Assembly: GCA_017745595.1 (NCBI GenBank)
Contig: WMBV01000009.1
Coordinates: 60,024-124,023, forward strand
Length of the DNA: 64,000 bases
Source: Bordetella petrii
GTDB lineage: Bacteria > Pseudomonadota > Gammaproteobacteria > Burkholderiales > Burkholderiaceae_B
Direction: 5' to 3'
The notes below the pieces were generated by a model. That model did no database searches. It saw only the letters and a program-made list of their open reading frames with translations, and was not told where the DNA came from. Positions 16,797-24,880 of this stretch are shown here, piece after piece (positions within the stretch are counted from its first letter, which is position 1; every line of letters starts with the position of its first letter). A program made the translations under genes and the position numbers.

Positions 16797-18311
16797 TCAA
16801 GGGCGCATGTCGCCGGTTTCCAGCCAGCGCTGGTGCCAACCCAGGGCCTCGGTCAGGATATGGGGCGTGTGCTGCGCCCCCTGGCATCGGGCCCGGTCGA
16901 AATAATCCTGCAGCAGCGGGCGGTAGTCCGGGTGGGCGCAGCGGTCGATGATGACCTGGGCGCGCTGCTTGGGCGAAAGTCCGCGCAGGTCGGCCAGCCC
17001 CTGCTCGGTAACGATGATCTGGGTGTCGTGTTCGGTGTGGTCCACGTGCGAGCACATCGGCACGATGCAGCTTATCTTGCCGGCCTTGGCCACCGAGGGG
17101 GTGACGAAAAAGGAAAGATAGCCGTTGCGCGCGAAGTCGCCCGAGCCCCCGATGCCGTTCATCATCCCGGATCCCATGACGTGGGTGGAATTGATGTTGC
17201 CGTAGATGTCGGCCTCGATCATCGAGTTCATCGCGATGACGCCCAGGCGGCGCACCAGCTCGGGATGGTTGGAGATTTCTTGCGGACGCAGGATGATGCG
17301 CTCGCGATAGAAATCGATGTTGTCCTCGAAGTCTTTGCTGGCCGAGGCGCTGAGCGAGATGGCCGTTGCCGAGGCGCGCAGCATCTTGCCGGCGCGCAGC
17401 AGGTCCAGCATGCCGTCCTGCAGCACTTCGGTAAAGCCCAGCAGATTCTCGAACGGGCCGGTCAGCAGGCCCGCCAGCACGGCATTGGCCACATTGCCCA
17501 CGCCCGACTGGATGGGCAGCATTTCCTTGGGCAGGCGCCCCATCTTCATCTCGTGCGCCAGGAAATCGATGATGGCGCCGGCGATCTGCCGGGAACTGGC
17601 ATCCGGCGGCGCGAACACGTTGTCGCGATCGCCCTTGTGAGTTTCCACGATGGCGACCACCTTGGACGGATCGACCCTGAGGTAGTGTTCGCCGATGCGG
17701 TCGTCGGCATGCGTCATGTTGATGGGCACGCGGCGCGGCGGAATGGCCGTGCCGTAATAGATGTCGTGCATGCCTTCCATCTGCGCCGGCGGCTTGGCGT
17801 TGATTTCCAGGATCACCCGGTCGGCGATTTCCAGCCAGGTCTTGTTATTGCCCACGGCGGTAGAGGGAATCAGCAGCCCGTCGGCCGTTACCCCCAGCAC
17901 CTCGATCACCGCCACATCCATGCGTCCGAGAAAGCCGAACCACGCATGCTGCGCCACGTGCGACAGGTGCATGTCGATGAATTCGATGGCGCCGGCGTTG
18001 ATTTTCTGCCGCGCGATGGGGTCGGAATTGAAGGGCAGGCGCACGTTCACGGCGCCCGCGTCGGCCAGCTGGCCGTCCACGTCGGGCGAGGTCGAGGCCC
18101 CTGTCCAGACGTTGATCTTGTAGGGGCGCCCGGCCGCGTGCTCGGCCCGGGCGCGGGCCGCGATGGCCTGGGGCAGCGCCTTGGGATAGCCCGCGCCGGT
18201 GAAGCCGCTCATGCCGACATTCGCGCCGTCGGGGATCAAGAGCGCGGCGTCTTCGGCCGTAAAGACGCGGGAAAGAAAATCCGGGTAGCGGACGCGGTCT
18301 GCCAGTGTCAT
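16797..18311 (-). CDS. Acetyl-CoA hydrolase/transferase family: succinyl-CoA:acetate (or propionate) CoA-transferase
   Basis: The 504-residue protein matches class I CoA-transferases of the Cat1/AarC/ScpC type in length and motifs. The catalytic Glu295 lies in GFTEVLQDG, and GVGNVANAV and GSGDFARNGY are also present. These enzymes move CoA between succinyl-CoA and acetate or a related acid. The start at 18311 (MTLADRV) has GGAAGA 7 nt upstream; a TTG five codons earlier is less likely. It lies downstream of tctBA on the same strand with a 177-bp gap, so co-transcription is possible, consistent with use of an imported carboxylate. Confidence 0.9.
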   Translation of the reverse strand: MTLADRVRYPDFLSRVFTAEDAALLIPDGANVGMSGFTGAGYPKALPQAIAARARAEHAAGRPYKINVWTGASTSPDVDGQLADAGAVNVRLPFNSDPIARQKINAGAIEFIDMHLSHVAQHAWFGFLGRMDVAVIEVLGVTADGLLIPSTAVGNNKTWLEIADRVILEINAKPPAQMEGMHDIYYGTAIPPRRVPINMTHADDRIGEHYLRVDPSKVVAIVETHKGDRDNVFAPPDASSRQIAGAIIDFLAHEMKMGRLPKEMLPIQSGVGNVANAVLAGLLTGPFENLLGFTEVLQDGMLDLLRAGKMLRASATAISLSASASKDFEDNIDFYRERIILRPQEISNHPELVRRLGVIAMNSMIEADIYGNINSTHVMGSGMMNGIGGSGDFARNGYLSFFVTPSVAKAGKISCIVPMCSHVDHTEHDTQIIVTEQGLADLRGLSPKQRAQVIIDRCAHPDYRPLLQDYFDRARCQGAQHTPHILTEALGWHQRWLETGDMRP

Positions 18312-18488
18312 CGAGAAGTCTTCCAACTATGCAAAAAGCACGGCCGCCCCGCCAGGCGGCCCGCATCGCTTCGAGCCCAAGGCATGCGGCTCCGCACTGT
18401 TGTTTTCGCGATGAATATTATCAGACTCAGCCCGCCGGATCGGGGCGCGCAAGGCGCCCCGATCCGGTACCGGGACATCGGGCGGCGG

Positions 18489-19994
18489 CTAGTCTTCTTC
18501 GACGAAGGTTTCTTCGCGCTTCTTGCGGATCGACGGCAGGGCCACGACCAGCACCAGCAATACCGCGGCGCCCAGCAGCGAGGCCGACAGGGGCCGGTCG
18601 ACGAAGGTCAGGAAGTCGCCGCGCGACAGCAGCAGGGCGCGGCGGAAGTTTTCTTCCATCATGGGGCCCAGCACCAGGCCCAGCAGCAGCGGAGCGCCTT
18701 CGCACTTCAGCTTCGACCATACATACCCCACCACGCCGAAGATGGCGGTGATGAAGATATCGAAGGTGTTGTAGTTCAGCGAATACACGCCGATCGTGCA
18801 GAACACCAGAATGGCCGGGAACAGGATGCGGTAAGGCACCTTCAGCAGCTTGATCCAGATGCCGATCAAGGGCAGGTTCAGCACCACCAGCATCAGGTTG
18901 CCGATCCACATCGAGGCGATCAGGCCCCAGAACAGTTCCGGGTGGCTGCTCATGACCTGCGGGCCCGGCTGGATGTTGTGGATGGTCATGGCGCCCACCA
19001 TCAGCGCCATCACGGCGTTGCCCGGGATGCCCAGGGTCAGCAGCGGAATGAACGAGGTCTGCGCGGCCGCGTTGTTGGCCGACTCGGGGCCCGCGACGCC
19101 GGCCGGATGGCCCTTGCCGAAGCGCTCGGGGTTTTTCGAGATCTTCTTTTCCAGCGTGTACGACGCGAACGACGACAGCACCGCGCCGCCGCCCGGCAGA
19201 ATCCCCAGGAAAGAACCCATGGCCGTGCCGCGCAGCACGGCCGGGTACGATTCTTTGAATTCTTCACGATTGGGGTACAGGGTGCCGACCTTGTCGGTGA
19301 TCTCGACGCGATTCTCTTTCTGTTCCAGGTTGGTCATGATTTCGGCGAAGCCGAACACGCCCATGGCCACGATGGCGAAGTCGATGCCGTCTTGCAGCTC
19401 GGGGATGCCGAAGTCGTAGCGGGCCACGCCCGAGTTGACGTCGGTGCCCACCATGCCCAGCAGCAGGCCCAGGATGATCATGGCGATGGCCTTGATCAGC
19501 GAGCCCGAGGCCAGCACCACGGCACCCACCAGGCCCAGGGTCATCAGCGAGAAGTACTCGGCGGGGCCGAACTTGAACGCGACTTCGGCCAGCGGCGGCG
19601 CGAAGGCGGCCAGCAGCAGCGTGGCCACGCAGCCGGCGAAGAACGAGCCCAGCGCGGCAATGGCCAGCGCGGCGCCCGCCCGGCCGTTGCGGGCCATCTG
19701 GTGGCCGTCCAGCACGGTTACCACGGCCGAGGTCTCGCCCGGCAGCGCCACCAGAATGGCGGTGGTGGACCCGCCATACTGCGCGCCGTAATAAATGCCC
19801 GCCAGCATGATCAGGCCCGCGGTGGGCGGCAGCACATAGGTAATCGGCAGCAGCATCGCGATGGTGGGCACGGGGCCGATGCCCGGCAACACCCCGATGA
19901 GGGTGCCCAGCAAGGCGCCCAGGAATGCATAGGCCAGGTTCTCGGGCGTGAACGCCACCGAGAAACCCAGCATCAGGTGATCAAATAGTTCCAT
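18489..19994 (-). CDS. tctA: Tripartite tricarboxylate transporter large permease TctA
   Basis: The 501-residue membrane protein starts MELFDHLMLGFSVAF. It has the TctA signature GTLIGVLPGIGPVPTIAML near the N-terminus, and GGILPGGGAVLSSF-like and PLLTLGIPGNAVMALM motifs further on. It forms the transport channel of a TTT system for citrate or other carboxylates, together with TctB. It starts 13 bp after tctB. No TctC/Bug receptor lies next to the pair. Confidence 0.95.
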   Translation of the reverse strand: MELFDHLMLGFSVAFTPENLAYAFLGALLGTLIGVLPGIGPVPTIAMLLPITYVLPPTAGLIMLAGIYYGAQYGGSTTAILVALPGETSAVVTVLDGHQMARNGRAGAALAIAALGSFFAGCVATLLLAAFAPPLAEVAFKFGPAEYFSLMTLGLVGAVVLASGSLIKAIAMIILGLLLGMVGTDVNSGVARYDFGIPELQDGIDFAIVAMGVFGFAEIMTNLEQKENRVEITDKVGTLYPNREEFKESYPAVLRGTAMGSFLGILPGGGAVLSSFASYTLEKKISKNPERFGKGHPAGVAGPESANNAAAQTSFIPLLTLGIPGNAVMALMVGAMTIHNIQPGPQVMSSHPELFWGLIASMWIGNLMLVVLNLPLIGIWIKLLKVPYRILFPAILVFCTIGVYSLNYNTFDIFITAIFGVVGYVWSKLKCEGAPLLLGLVLGPMMEENFRRALLLSRGDFLTFVDRPLSASLLGAAVLLVLVVALPSIRKKREETFVEED

Positions 19995-20007
19995 GGCCGT
20001 TGACTCC

Positions 20008-20472
20008 TTAATTCATGCCCAGAAACGACGGCCACAGCGGGAAAATCAGCCCCAGCCCCTTGACGAACGCCAGGTACGAGAACACCACCAGGAAAATCCC
20101 GTTGGCGACGGCCACTTTCCAGTTGAAGTCGTGGCTGGCGAAACTGCTGAACACCACCAGGATGAAGGTGGACAAGTAAACGCCGAGCGGACGCATGAGC
20201 AAGCCATATACGACCACCGCGCCGACGATCAGCCCCAGAATGCGCCAGTCGAACCGGTCGACATGGGTTTCCTCGGCTTTCGGCGACAACGCGCTTAGCG
20301 CGACCAGCACGCCCAGCAGCGCCAGCACGATTCCCAGCCAGAACGGGAAATACCCGGGCCCCATGCGGGCGGCGCTTCCCATCTGATAACTGGTCGCCAC
20401 CGCGGCAAAGAATGCCCCGACGCCCAGGAACATGATTCCTGACCAGAAGTCCTGTCTTGACCTGATTTTCAC
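20008..20472 (-). CDS. tctB: Tripartite tricarboxylate transporter small permease TctB
   Basis: The 154-residue protein has four hydrophobic segments. Its N-terminus RQDFWSGIMFLGVGAFFA is typical of TctB. It is the small membrane partner of the adjacent TctA. It is the first gene of the minus-strand unit and is divergent from the response regulator at 20687. The 214-bp intergenic region holds a candidate regulator-binding inverted repeat. Confidence 0.92.
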   Translation of the reverse strand: MKIRSRQDFWSGIMFLGVGAFFAAVATSYQMGSAARMGPGYFPFWLGIVLALLGVLVALSALSPKAEETHVDRFDWRILGLIVGAVVVYGLLMRPLGVYLSTFILVVFSSFASHDFNWKVAVANGIFLVVFSYLAFVKGLGLIFPLWPSFLGMN

Positions 20473-20580
20473 GAAGTCCCTCTCCTTGGTTTTTCTGCCG
20501 CTTGCGCCACAGTGCCGCGCGCGCAGGCATCGCCGCGCGGACGAAAAGGCAGATGGTAAAGAGAGCGCTCCGGCCTCGTA

Positions 20581-20607
20581 ATTACCGAACCATTAGCGAT
20601 TGGTAAT
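20581..20607. promoter_or_regulatory. Candidate response-regulator site (ATTACC-N15-GGTAAT)
   Basis: ATTACCGAAC and the inverted copy ATTACCAATC lie between tctB and the first response-regulator gene. The same arrangement with identical 15-nt spacing precedes the second response regulator (24075-24101). The site is about 80 bp before the regulator start. Confidence 0.6.
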
Positions 20608-20686
20608 GTGCCGGGAAAACCGCGTTTTCAGCGGTCCGGCGGGCTAGAATTTTCGGCAGACCTCTTATTCATTTCCGGAGAAAACC

Positions 20687-21397
20687 GTGTGGCGCTGCCT
20701 GATTGTGGAAGACGATGCCGACAATGCCCGCTACATTGCCAATGGGCTGGAAGAACTGGGCTATGCATCGTTCGTCAGCATGGAAGGCACGACCGCGCTG
20801 CAACGCGCCACCACCGAGCACTGGGATGCCATCATCCTGGATCGCATGCTGCCCAATGATGTCGACGGCTTGTCGATTCTCTGGTCGATGCGCGCCCTGG
20901 GCAAGAAAACCCCCGTGCTGGTGCTCAGCGCGCTGACCGCCATGGACGAACGCGTGCGCGGGCTGAAGGCCGGCGGCGACGACTACCTGACCAAGCCCTT
21001 CGCTTTTCCCGAGCTGGCCGCGCGCGTCGAAGCGCTGATCCGCCGCTCGACGGCCGGCTATGAACAGCGCCAGCTCAACGTGGCCGACTTGTCGCTGGAC
21101 CTGGTCACGGGCCGGGTGGCCCGGGCCGGCCGGCCGATTACGCTGCAGCCGCGCGAATACAAGCTGCTGACCTACATGATGAACAATTCCGAGCAGGTGC
21201 TGACGCGCACCATGCTGCTGGCCACCGTGTGGGGCTATCACTACGATCCGCAGACCAACGTCATCGACGTGCACATCAGCCGGCTGCGGCAAAAGATCGA
21301 CGGCTGCTCGGACCAGCCCTTGATCCACACCGTGCGCGGCGTGGGCTACCGGATGTCGGCCAATGCGCGCCCCGAAGACCTGGCCGGCTCTGCCTGA
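20687..21397 (+). CDS. OmpR/PhoB family response regulator (TctD-like), orphan copy
   Basis: The 236-residue protein has a receiver domain (acidic EDD near residue 8, phospho-acceptor Asp in IILDRMLP at about 51, Lys in TKPFAFPE at about 101). A winged-helix output domain follows, ending in VIDVHISRLRQKID and TVRGVGYR. It starts with GTG 20687, preceded by CGGAG. It is divergent from tctBA, the place usually held by tctD, so it may control that transporter. No kinase gene follows. It differs from the regulator at 24173 at only about 40 of 235 positions by my count. Confidence 0.93.
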   Translation: MWRCLIVEDDADNARYIANGLEELGYASFVSMEGTTALQRATTEHWDAIILDRMLPNDVDGLSILWSMRALGKKTPVLVLSALTAMDERVRGLKAGGDDYLTKPFAFPELAARVEALIRRSTAGYEQRQLNVADLSLDLVTGRVARAGRPITLQPREYKLLTYMMNNSEQVLTRTMLLATVWGYHYDPQTNVIDVHISRLRQKIDGCSDQPLIHTVRGVGYRMSANARPEDLAGSA

Positions 21398-21405
21398 AGC
21401 CCTGG

Positions 21406-21432
21406 CTTGCCAATTCCTAATGCGACGGTAAT
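21406..21432. promoter_or_regulatory. Degenerate third response-regulator-like site
   Basis: CTTGCC, 15 nt, GGTAAT repeats the spacing of the sites at 20581 and 24075. The left half matches only 4 of 6 positions. It lies just after the first regulator gene and before the unknown gene at 21513, so that gene might belong to the same regulon. Confidence 0.35.
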
Positions 21433-21512
21433 GCAGACCGGCGCCCGGCCTGAGTACCATGCTGCGTGGGATTCCATGCTCGTGGCAACGACAGGCAACC
21501 GGGTGCGCTTCA

Positions 21513-22193
21513 ATGGACTACGTATATATCAGCAGCCGTCTCGCTCCTCAGCAGGCAGTGCTTCAGTACATGGAATTCCATGAGCTGGTGGCGATGCTGA
21601 AATTCAGCCAATGCCTGTTTACACCAGCGGTTCACACCGGACGCGCGGCGCTGCTGCACACGGCCAGGGCACTGCGGCGGCAACATGCGGCGCCGCGGCC
21701 TCGGCCGAAGCTTGCCGGCGTGTCCACGACCGCCCGTGTTGCCGTGCAATGGTGGCAACCGACGCACGGCCGGCACTGGCCCGCCCCGTCCGGCCAGGCG
21801 CCAGAGACGCCGCGGGTGGGCATCGTATCGACGGTGCAGACCCTGGCGGGCGCCCTGTCGCTGGGCCGGCACGATCTGTATATCAGCGAAGTGGCAGCCG
21901 ACGGGGCCACGGCCCCGGCAAGCATCGCTGTGTTTTCGTTGCGGGATGGCGGCCTGCCTTGCGCGGGCGAGCCCGAACTGCAGGTGCTGGCGGACGTACG
22001 CGCACTGGTAGCCGGCATCGTCTTGCCCGATGATGCCCCGCCGCGGTTCCTGGCCCTGGTGCGGGCCGTGGTGCAAGAGCACCTGTGGATTCCGGTCGAC
22101 ACCCTGGCGCGCTCGTCGCTGGCGGACGTGGCGGCCCGGCGCGCCTCGATGGGCCACACACACACCGGCTACCCCATGAGCGGGGATCCATAA
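21513..22193 (+). CDS. Uncharacterised protein after the orphan response regulator
   Basis: I do not recognise this 226-residue protein. It starts MDYVYISSRLAPQQAVLQYM, has no signal peptide or clear membrane segment, and is Ala/Arg-rich in the middle. A moderately conserved-looking C-terminal half (IVSTVQTLAGALSLGRHDLY) follows. ATG 21513 is chosen because the 18 codons before it look non-coding, but no good ribosome-binding site is visible. It occupies the position where a sensor kinase would be expected. It could be a genus-level protein of the same transcription unit. Confidence 0.6.
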   Translation: MDYVYISSRLAPQQAVLQYMEFHELVAMLKFSQCLFTPAVHTGRAALLHTARALRRQHAAPRPRPKLAGVSTTARVAVQWWQPTHGRHWPAPSGQAPETPRVGIVSTVQTLAGALSLGRHDLYISEVAADGATAPASIAVFSLRDGGLPCAGEPELQVLADVRALVAGIVLPDDAPPRFLALVRAVVQEHLWIPVDTLARSSLADVAARRASMGHTHTGYPMSGDP

Positions 22194-22272
22194 GGCGTAC
22201 TATTACTGGCGGTCGCCGCGATTTTCCGGCGAGCTCGAATCCAGGCCGCTTGCCGGACCGCCCAGGAGCCAG

Positions 22273-23382
22273 ATGAGCCCACGCACCAAGAAACGTCTTT
22301 CGATCGCCGCGGCATGCCTGCTGGCATTGCTCGTGGCGGGGGCCTTGGCCATGCACGTCGCGGCGCGGCGGGTCGAGGCGCGCATCGTCGAGTTCCTGGG
22401 GTCCGAGGGGCAAGCGGCCCGCATCGACGTGGGCCTGTCTGAAGTCGTGCTGCACGACGTCACCATTGGCGCGCCGCAGGGCTGGCCCACGGAACAGACC
22501 CTGCGCGCGCGGCGCATCGTCTGCACGCCGGATTGGCGCAGCCTGGTGTCGCGCCGCCTGGTGATCCGCACTCTTGCCGTCGAAGACTACTATCTGTCGG
22601 TGCGGCGCTCGTCCGCGGGCCTGGAAGTGCTGCCGACGCTGTCGGCGCGCGCCCGCGAAAAGCGGCAGGAAAGCGCGGCCCAGGGCAAAGACGCCGCTGA
22701 ACAATGGGAAACCGAGATCGGCATGGCCACGCTGCGCAACGGCCGGATCGAGTATTACGACGCGGTCATTGCCAAACCGGCGCACCGCATCGATCTTGAC
22801 CAATTGCAGGCGCAAGTCGGGCCGCTGTATTTTCCGAAACGCAGCGAACATACGACGCTGCAGGTATCCGGACGAGTGCTGGGCAAAACGCACAGCGGCA
22901 CGATGACGCTCGACGGCTGGCTGGCGGCGGCCAGCGGCGATACCGACGTGCGCACCCGCCTGGCGGGGGTCGAGGTTCCCGTGCTGGCGCCCTACCTATA
23001 CAAGGGCTCCTCGGCCACGATGAGCGGCGGCACAGTGGACCTGGACATGCGCACCCGCATCGAAAAACGCCAGCTGAATGCCAACGGCCACCTGGACATG
23101 CACAATCTGCGCTTCAGCGGCCACGGCGACAGCCTGCTTTCGCTGCCGCGCAAGGCGGTGCTGGCGGCCCTGGAAGACCGCAACGGCCAGGTGTCGTTCG
23201 ATTTCACCCTGGCGGGCAACCTGGACGACCCCAAGTTTTCGCTGGACGACAGCATTTCCATGCGGCTGATGGGCGGCCTGGCCCAGGCCATCGGCGTCAG
23301 CGCCAAGGGCGTAGCCGAGGGCGTGGGGGATGTCGTGCAAGAACTGGGCAACGCACTGTCGAATCTGGTCGAACACAAGTAG
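22273..23382 (+). CDS. AsmA/DUF748-like envelope protein
   Basis: The 369-residue protein has an N-terminal membrane anchor (about residues 9-31). A long beta-rich periplasmic part follows, with segments such as LSEVVLHDVTIG, NGRIEYYDAVI and DLDMRTRIEKRQLNANGHLDM. This is the pattern of AsmA-like/DUF748 proteins, which bridge or maintain the outer membrane. The C-terminal section resembles the end of that family. The gene is followed by repeat pair 2 and faces the MarR gene. The exact subfamily is uncertain. Confidence 0.7.
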   Translation: MSPRTKKRLSIAAACLLALLVAGALAMHVAARRVEARIVEFLGSEGQAARIDVGLSEVVLHDVTIGAPQGWPTEQTLRARRIVCTPDWRSLVSRRLVIRTLAVEDYYLSVRRSSAGLEVLPTLSARAREKRQESAAQGKDAAEQWETEIGMATLRNGRIEYYDAVIAKPAHRIDLDQLQAQVGPLYFPKRSEHTTLQVSGRVLGKTHSGTMTLDGWLAAASGDTDVRTRLAGVEVPVLAPYLYKGSSATMSGGTVDLDMRTRIEKRQLNANGHLDMHNLRFSGHGDSLLSLPRKAVLAALEDRNGQVSFDFTLAGNLDDPKFSLDDSISMRLMGGLAQAIGVSAKGVAEGVGDVVQELGNALSNLVEHK

Positions 23383-23423
23383 GCGCGGCGGATCCAGGCT
23401 TCCAGCCAGGGGCAGGCTCAGCA

Positions 23424-23454
23424 GGTGTCTGACTCCCGCAGGGTGTCAGACACC
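23424..23454. repeat. REP-like palindrome, pair 2 left copy
   Basis: A 31-bp element beginning GGTGTCTGACTCCC and ending GGGTGTCAGACACC. It is the exact reverse complement of the second copy at 23480-23510. The pair lies between convergent genes. Confidence 0.9.
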
Positions 23455-23479
23455 GTAGGTGGCAACCGATATGCACGCA

Positions 23480-23510
23480 GGTGTCTGACACCCTGCGGGA
23501 GTCAGACACC
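23480..23510. repeat. REP-like palindrome, pair 2 right copy
   Basis: A 31-bp element beginning GGTGTCTGACACCC and ending GGAGTCAGACACC, in inverted orientation to the left copy 25 bp away. Partial fragments (AGACACCTGC) follow at about 23519. Confidence 0.9.
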
Positions 23511-23561
23511 TGCTGCCTAGACACCTGCTTCGATCAGGTCAAAGCATCTGCTTCGGCCGCG

Positions 23562-24035
23562 TCAGCCGCCGAATTTTTCCAGCAAGCCTCTCAGCAGTGG
23601 GCGGATGTTCTGCAATTGCTCCAGGTGCGCCCGGGCCAGCGCGTCCAGGGCGCGCTCTGCCTGCGGCGTCAGCCGCAGCGGCATGCGCCGGCCATCGGCG
23701 GGGTCTTTGGTGCGCGTCACCAGCCCCGTCTGCACCAGGCGGCTGACCAGTTCGGCCGCGCTGTGGGTCTTGATGCACAGGCGCTGGGCCAGGTCGGTAA
23801 CGGTGGGCGCGACGGGGCTGGCCTTGATGGCCAGCAGGGCCTGGTGCTGTTGCGGCGCCAGGCCCTGGGCCTGGGCCTCGGCTTCGCTGAACAGGGCGAA
23901 GCGGCGCAGCTCATGGCGAAAGTCGGCCAGCAAGGCGAAGTCGGCCGGCCGCAGCGCCGGGCTCTGGCACGGCGGCGGCGACCGGACAGGCTCCGGGCGG
24001 GAAGGCGAAACAGGCAGGGTCAGTGGCGCATCCAT
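23562..24035 (-). CDS. MarR family transcriptional regulator
   Basis: The 157-residue protein has a MarR winged helix: helix-turn-helix around VTDLAQRLCIKTHSAAELVSRL at about residues 83-104, and the wing motif KDPADGRRMPLRLT. Its start at 24035 (MDAPLTLP) is preferred over an ATG seven codons upstream. It is divergent from the second response regulator, and the shared 137-bp region holds the ATTACC/GGTAAT inverted repeat, so one or both may act there. The ligand is unknown. Confidence 0.88.
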   Translation of the reverse strand: MDAPLTLPVSPSRPEPVRSPPPCQSPALRPADFALLADFRHELRRFALFSEAEAQAQGLAPQQHQALLAIKASPVAPTVTDLAQRLCIKTHSAAELVSRLVQTGLVTRTKDPADGRRMPLRLTPQAERALDALARAHLEQLQNIRPLLRGLLEKFGG

Positions 24036-24074
24036 TACACCGCTGATGGTACGCACGCCCTGCCCCGCCGCGAC

Positions 24075-24101
24075 ATTACCAAATGATTAATTATCGGTAA
24101 T
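24075..24101. promoter_or_regulatory. Candidate response-regulator site (ATTACC-N15-GGTAAT)
   Basis: Inverted half-sites ATTACCAAAT and ATTACCGATA (reverse strand) are separated by 15 nt. They match the arrangement before the paralogous regulator at 20581-20607. The site lies between the marR-like gene and the second response regulator. Confidence 0.6.
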
Positions 24102-24172
24102 GTTCGCGCCCCCAGGGCCCGGACCGCCCCGGATCATGGGCTAGAATCCGCAGCAACGGACGGGAGGAAATC

Positions 24173-24880
24173 ATGTGGCGCTGCCTGATTGTCGAAGATG
24201 ACGCCGACAACGCCCGCTACATTGCCAACGGCCTGAAAGAACTGGGCTACGACACGGTGGTGTGCATGGATGGGCAAACCGGGCTGCAACGCGCCACCGC
24301 CGAGCACTGGGACGCCATCATCCTGGACCGCATGCTGCCCAACGATGTCGACGGCTTATCCATTCTGTGGTCGCTGCGTGCCCTGGGCCGCAAGACGCCA
24401 GTGCTGGTTCTTAGCGCCCTCACTGCCCTGGACGAGCGCGTGCGGGGCCTGAAGGCCGGCGGCGACGACTACCTGACCAAGCCCTTCGCTTTTCCGGAAC
24501 TGGCCGCGCGGGTCGAGGCGCTGATCCGCCGCTCGTCGTCCGGCTACGAACAGCGGCAGCTCACGGTGGCCGACCTGTCGCTGGACCTGGTCAGCGGAAA
24601 GGTCATGCGCGGCAGCCGGCAGGTCGCGCTGCAGCCGCGCGAATACAAGCTGCTGGCCTACATGATGAACAATGCCGGCCAGGTGCTGACGCGCACCATG
24701 CTGCTGGCCACCGTGTGGGGCTATCACTACGATCCACAGACCAACGTCATCGATGTGCACATCAGCCGGCTGCGGCAAAAGATCGATGGCGAGGGCGAAC
24801 TGCCGCTCATCCATACGGTGCGGGGGGTAGGCTACCGGCTGTCGGCGCAGGCCGACGCGGACGGGCGGGCCAGCCCGTGA
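24173..24880 (+). CDS. OmpR/PhoB family response regulator
   Basis: The 235-residue protein is a close paralogue of the regulator at 20687. The receiver acidic residues, phospho-acceptor Asp (IILDRMLP), TKPFAFPE lysine and winged-helix C-terminus are all conserved. ATG 24173 is preceded by GGAGGAAATC. The stop overlaps the kinase start (GTGA), so the two are translationally coupled and form a complete two-component system. The differences from the first copy cluster at residues 26-36 and 140-152, the hinge side and the linker. Confidence 0.95.
   Translation: MWRCLIVEDDADNARYIANGLKELGYDTVVCMDGQTGLQRATAEHWDAIILDRMLPNDVDGLSILWSLRALGRKTPVLVLSALTALDERVRGLKAGGDDYLTKPFAFPELAARVEALIRRSSSGYEQRQLTVADLSLDLVSGKVMRGSRQVALQPREYKLLAYMMNNAGQVLTRTMLLATVWGYHYDPQTNVIDVHISRLRQKIDGEGELPLIHTVRGVGYRLSAQADADGRASP

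Noticed and set aside
16833-19988. A plus-strand open frame of over 1000 codons antisense to the CoA-transferase and tctA genes
   Set aside because: It is a GC-driven shadow of two well-supported minus-strand genes. Its translation is Gly/His/Arg/Gln-rich with no domain.
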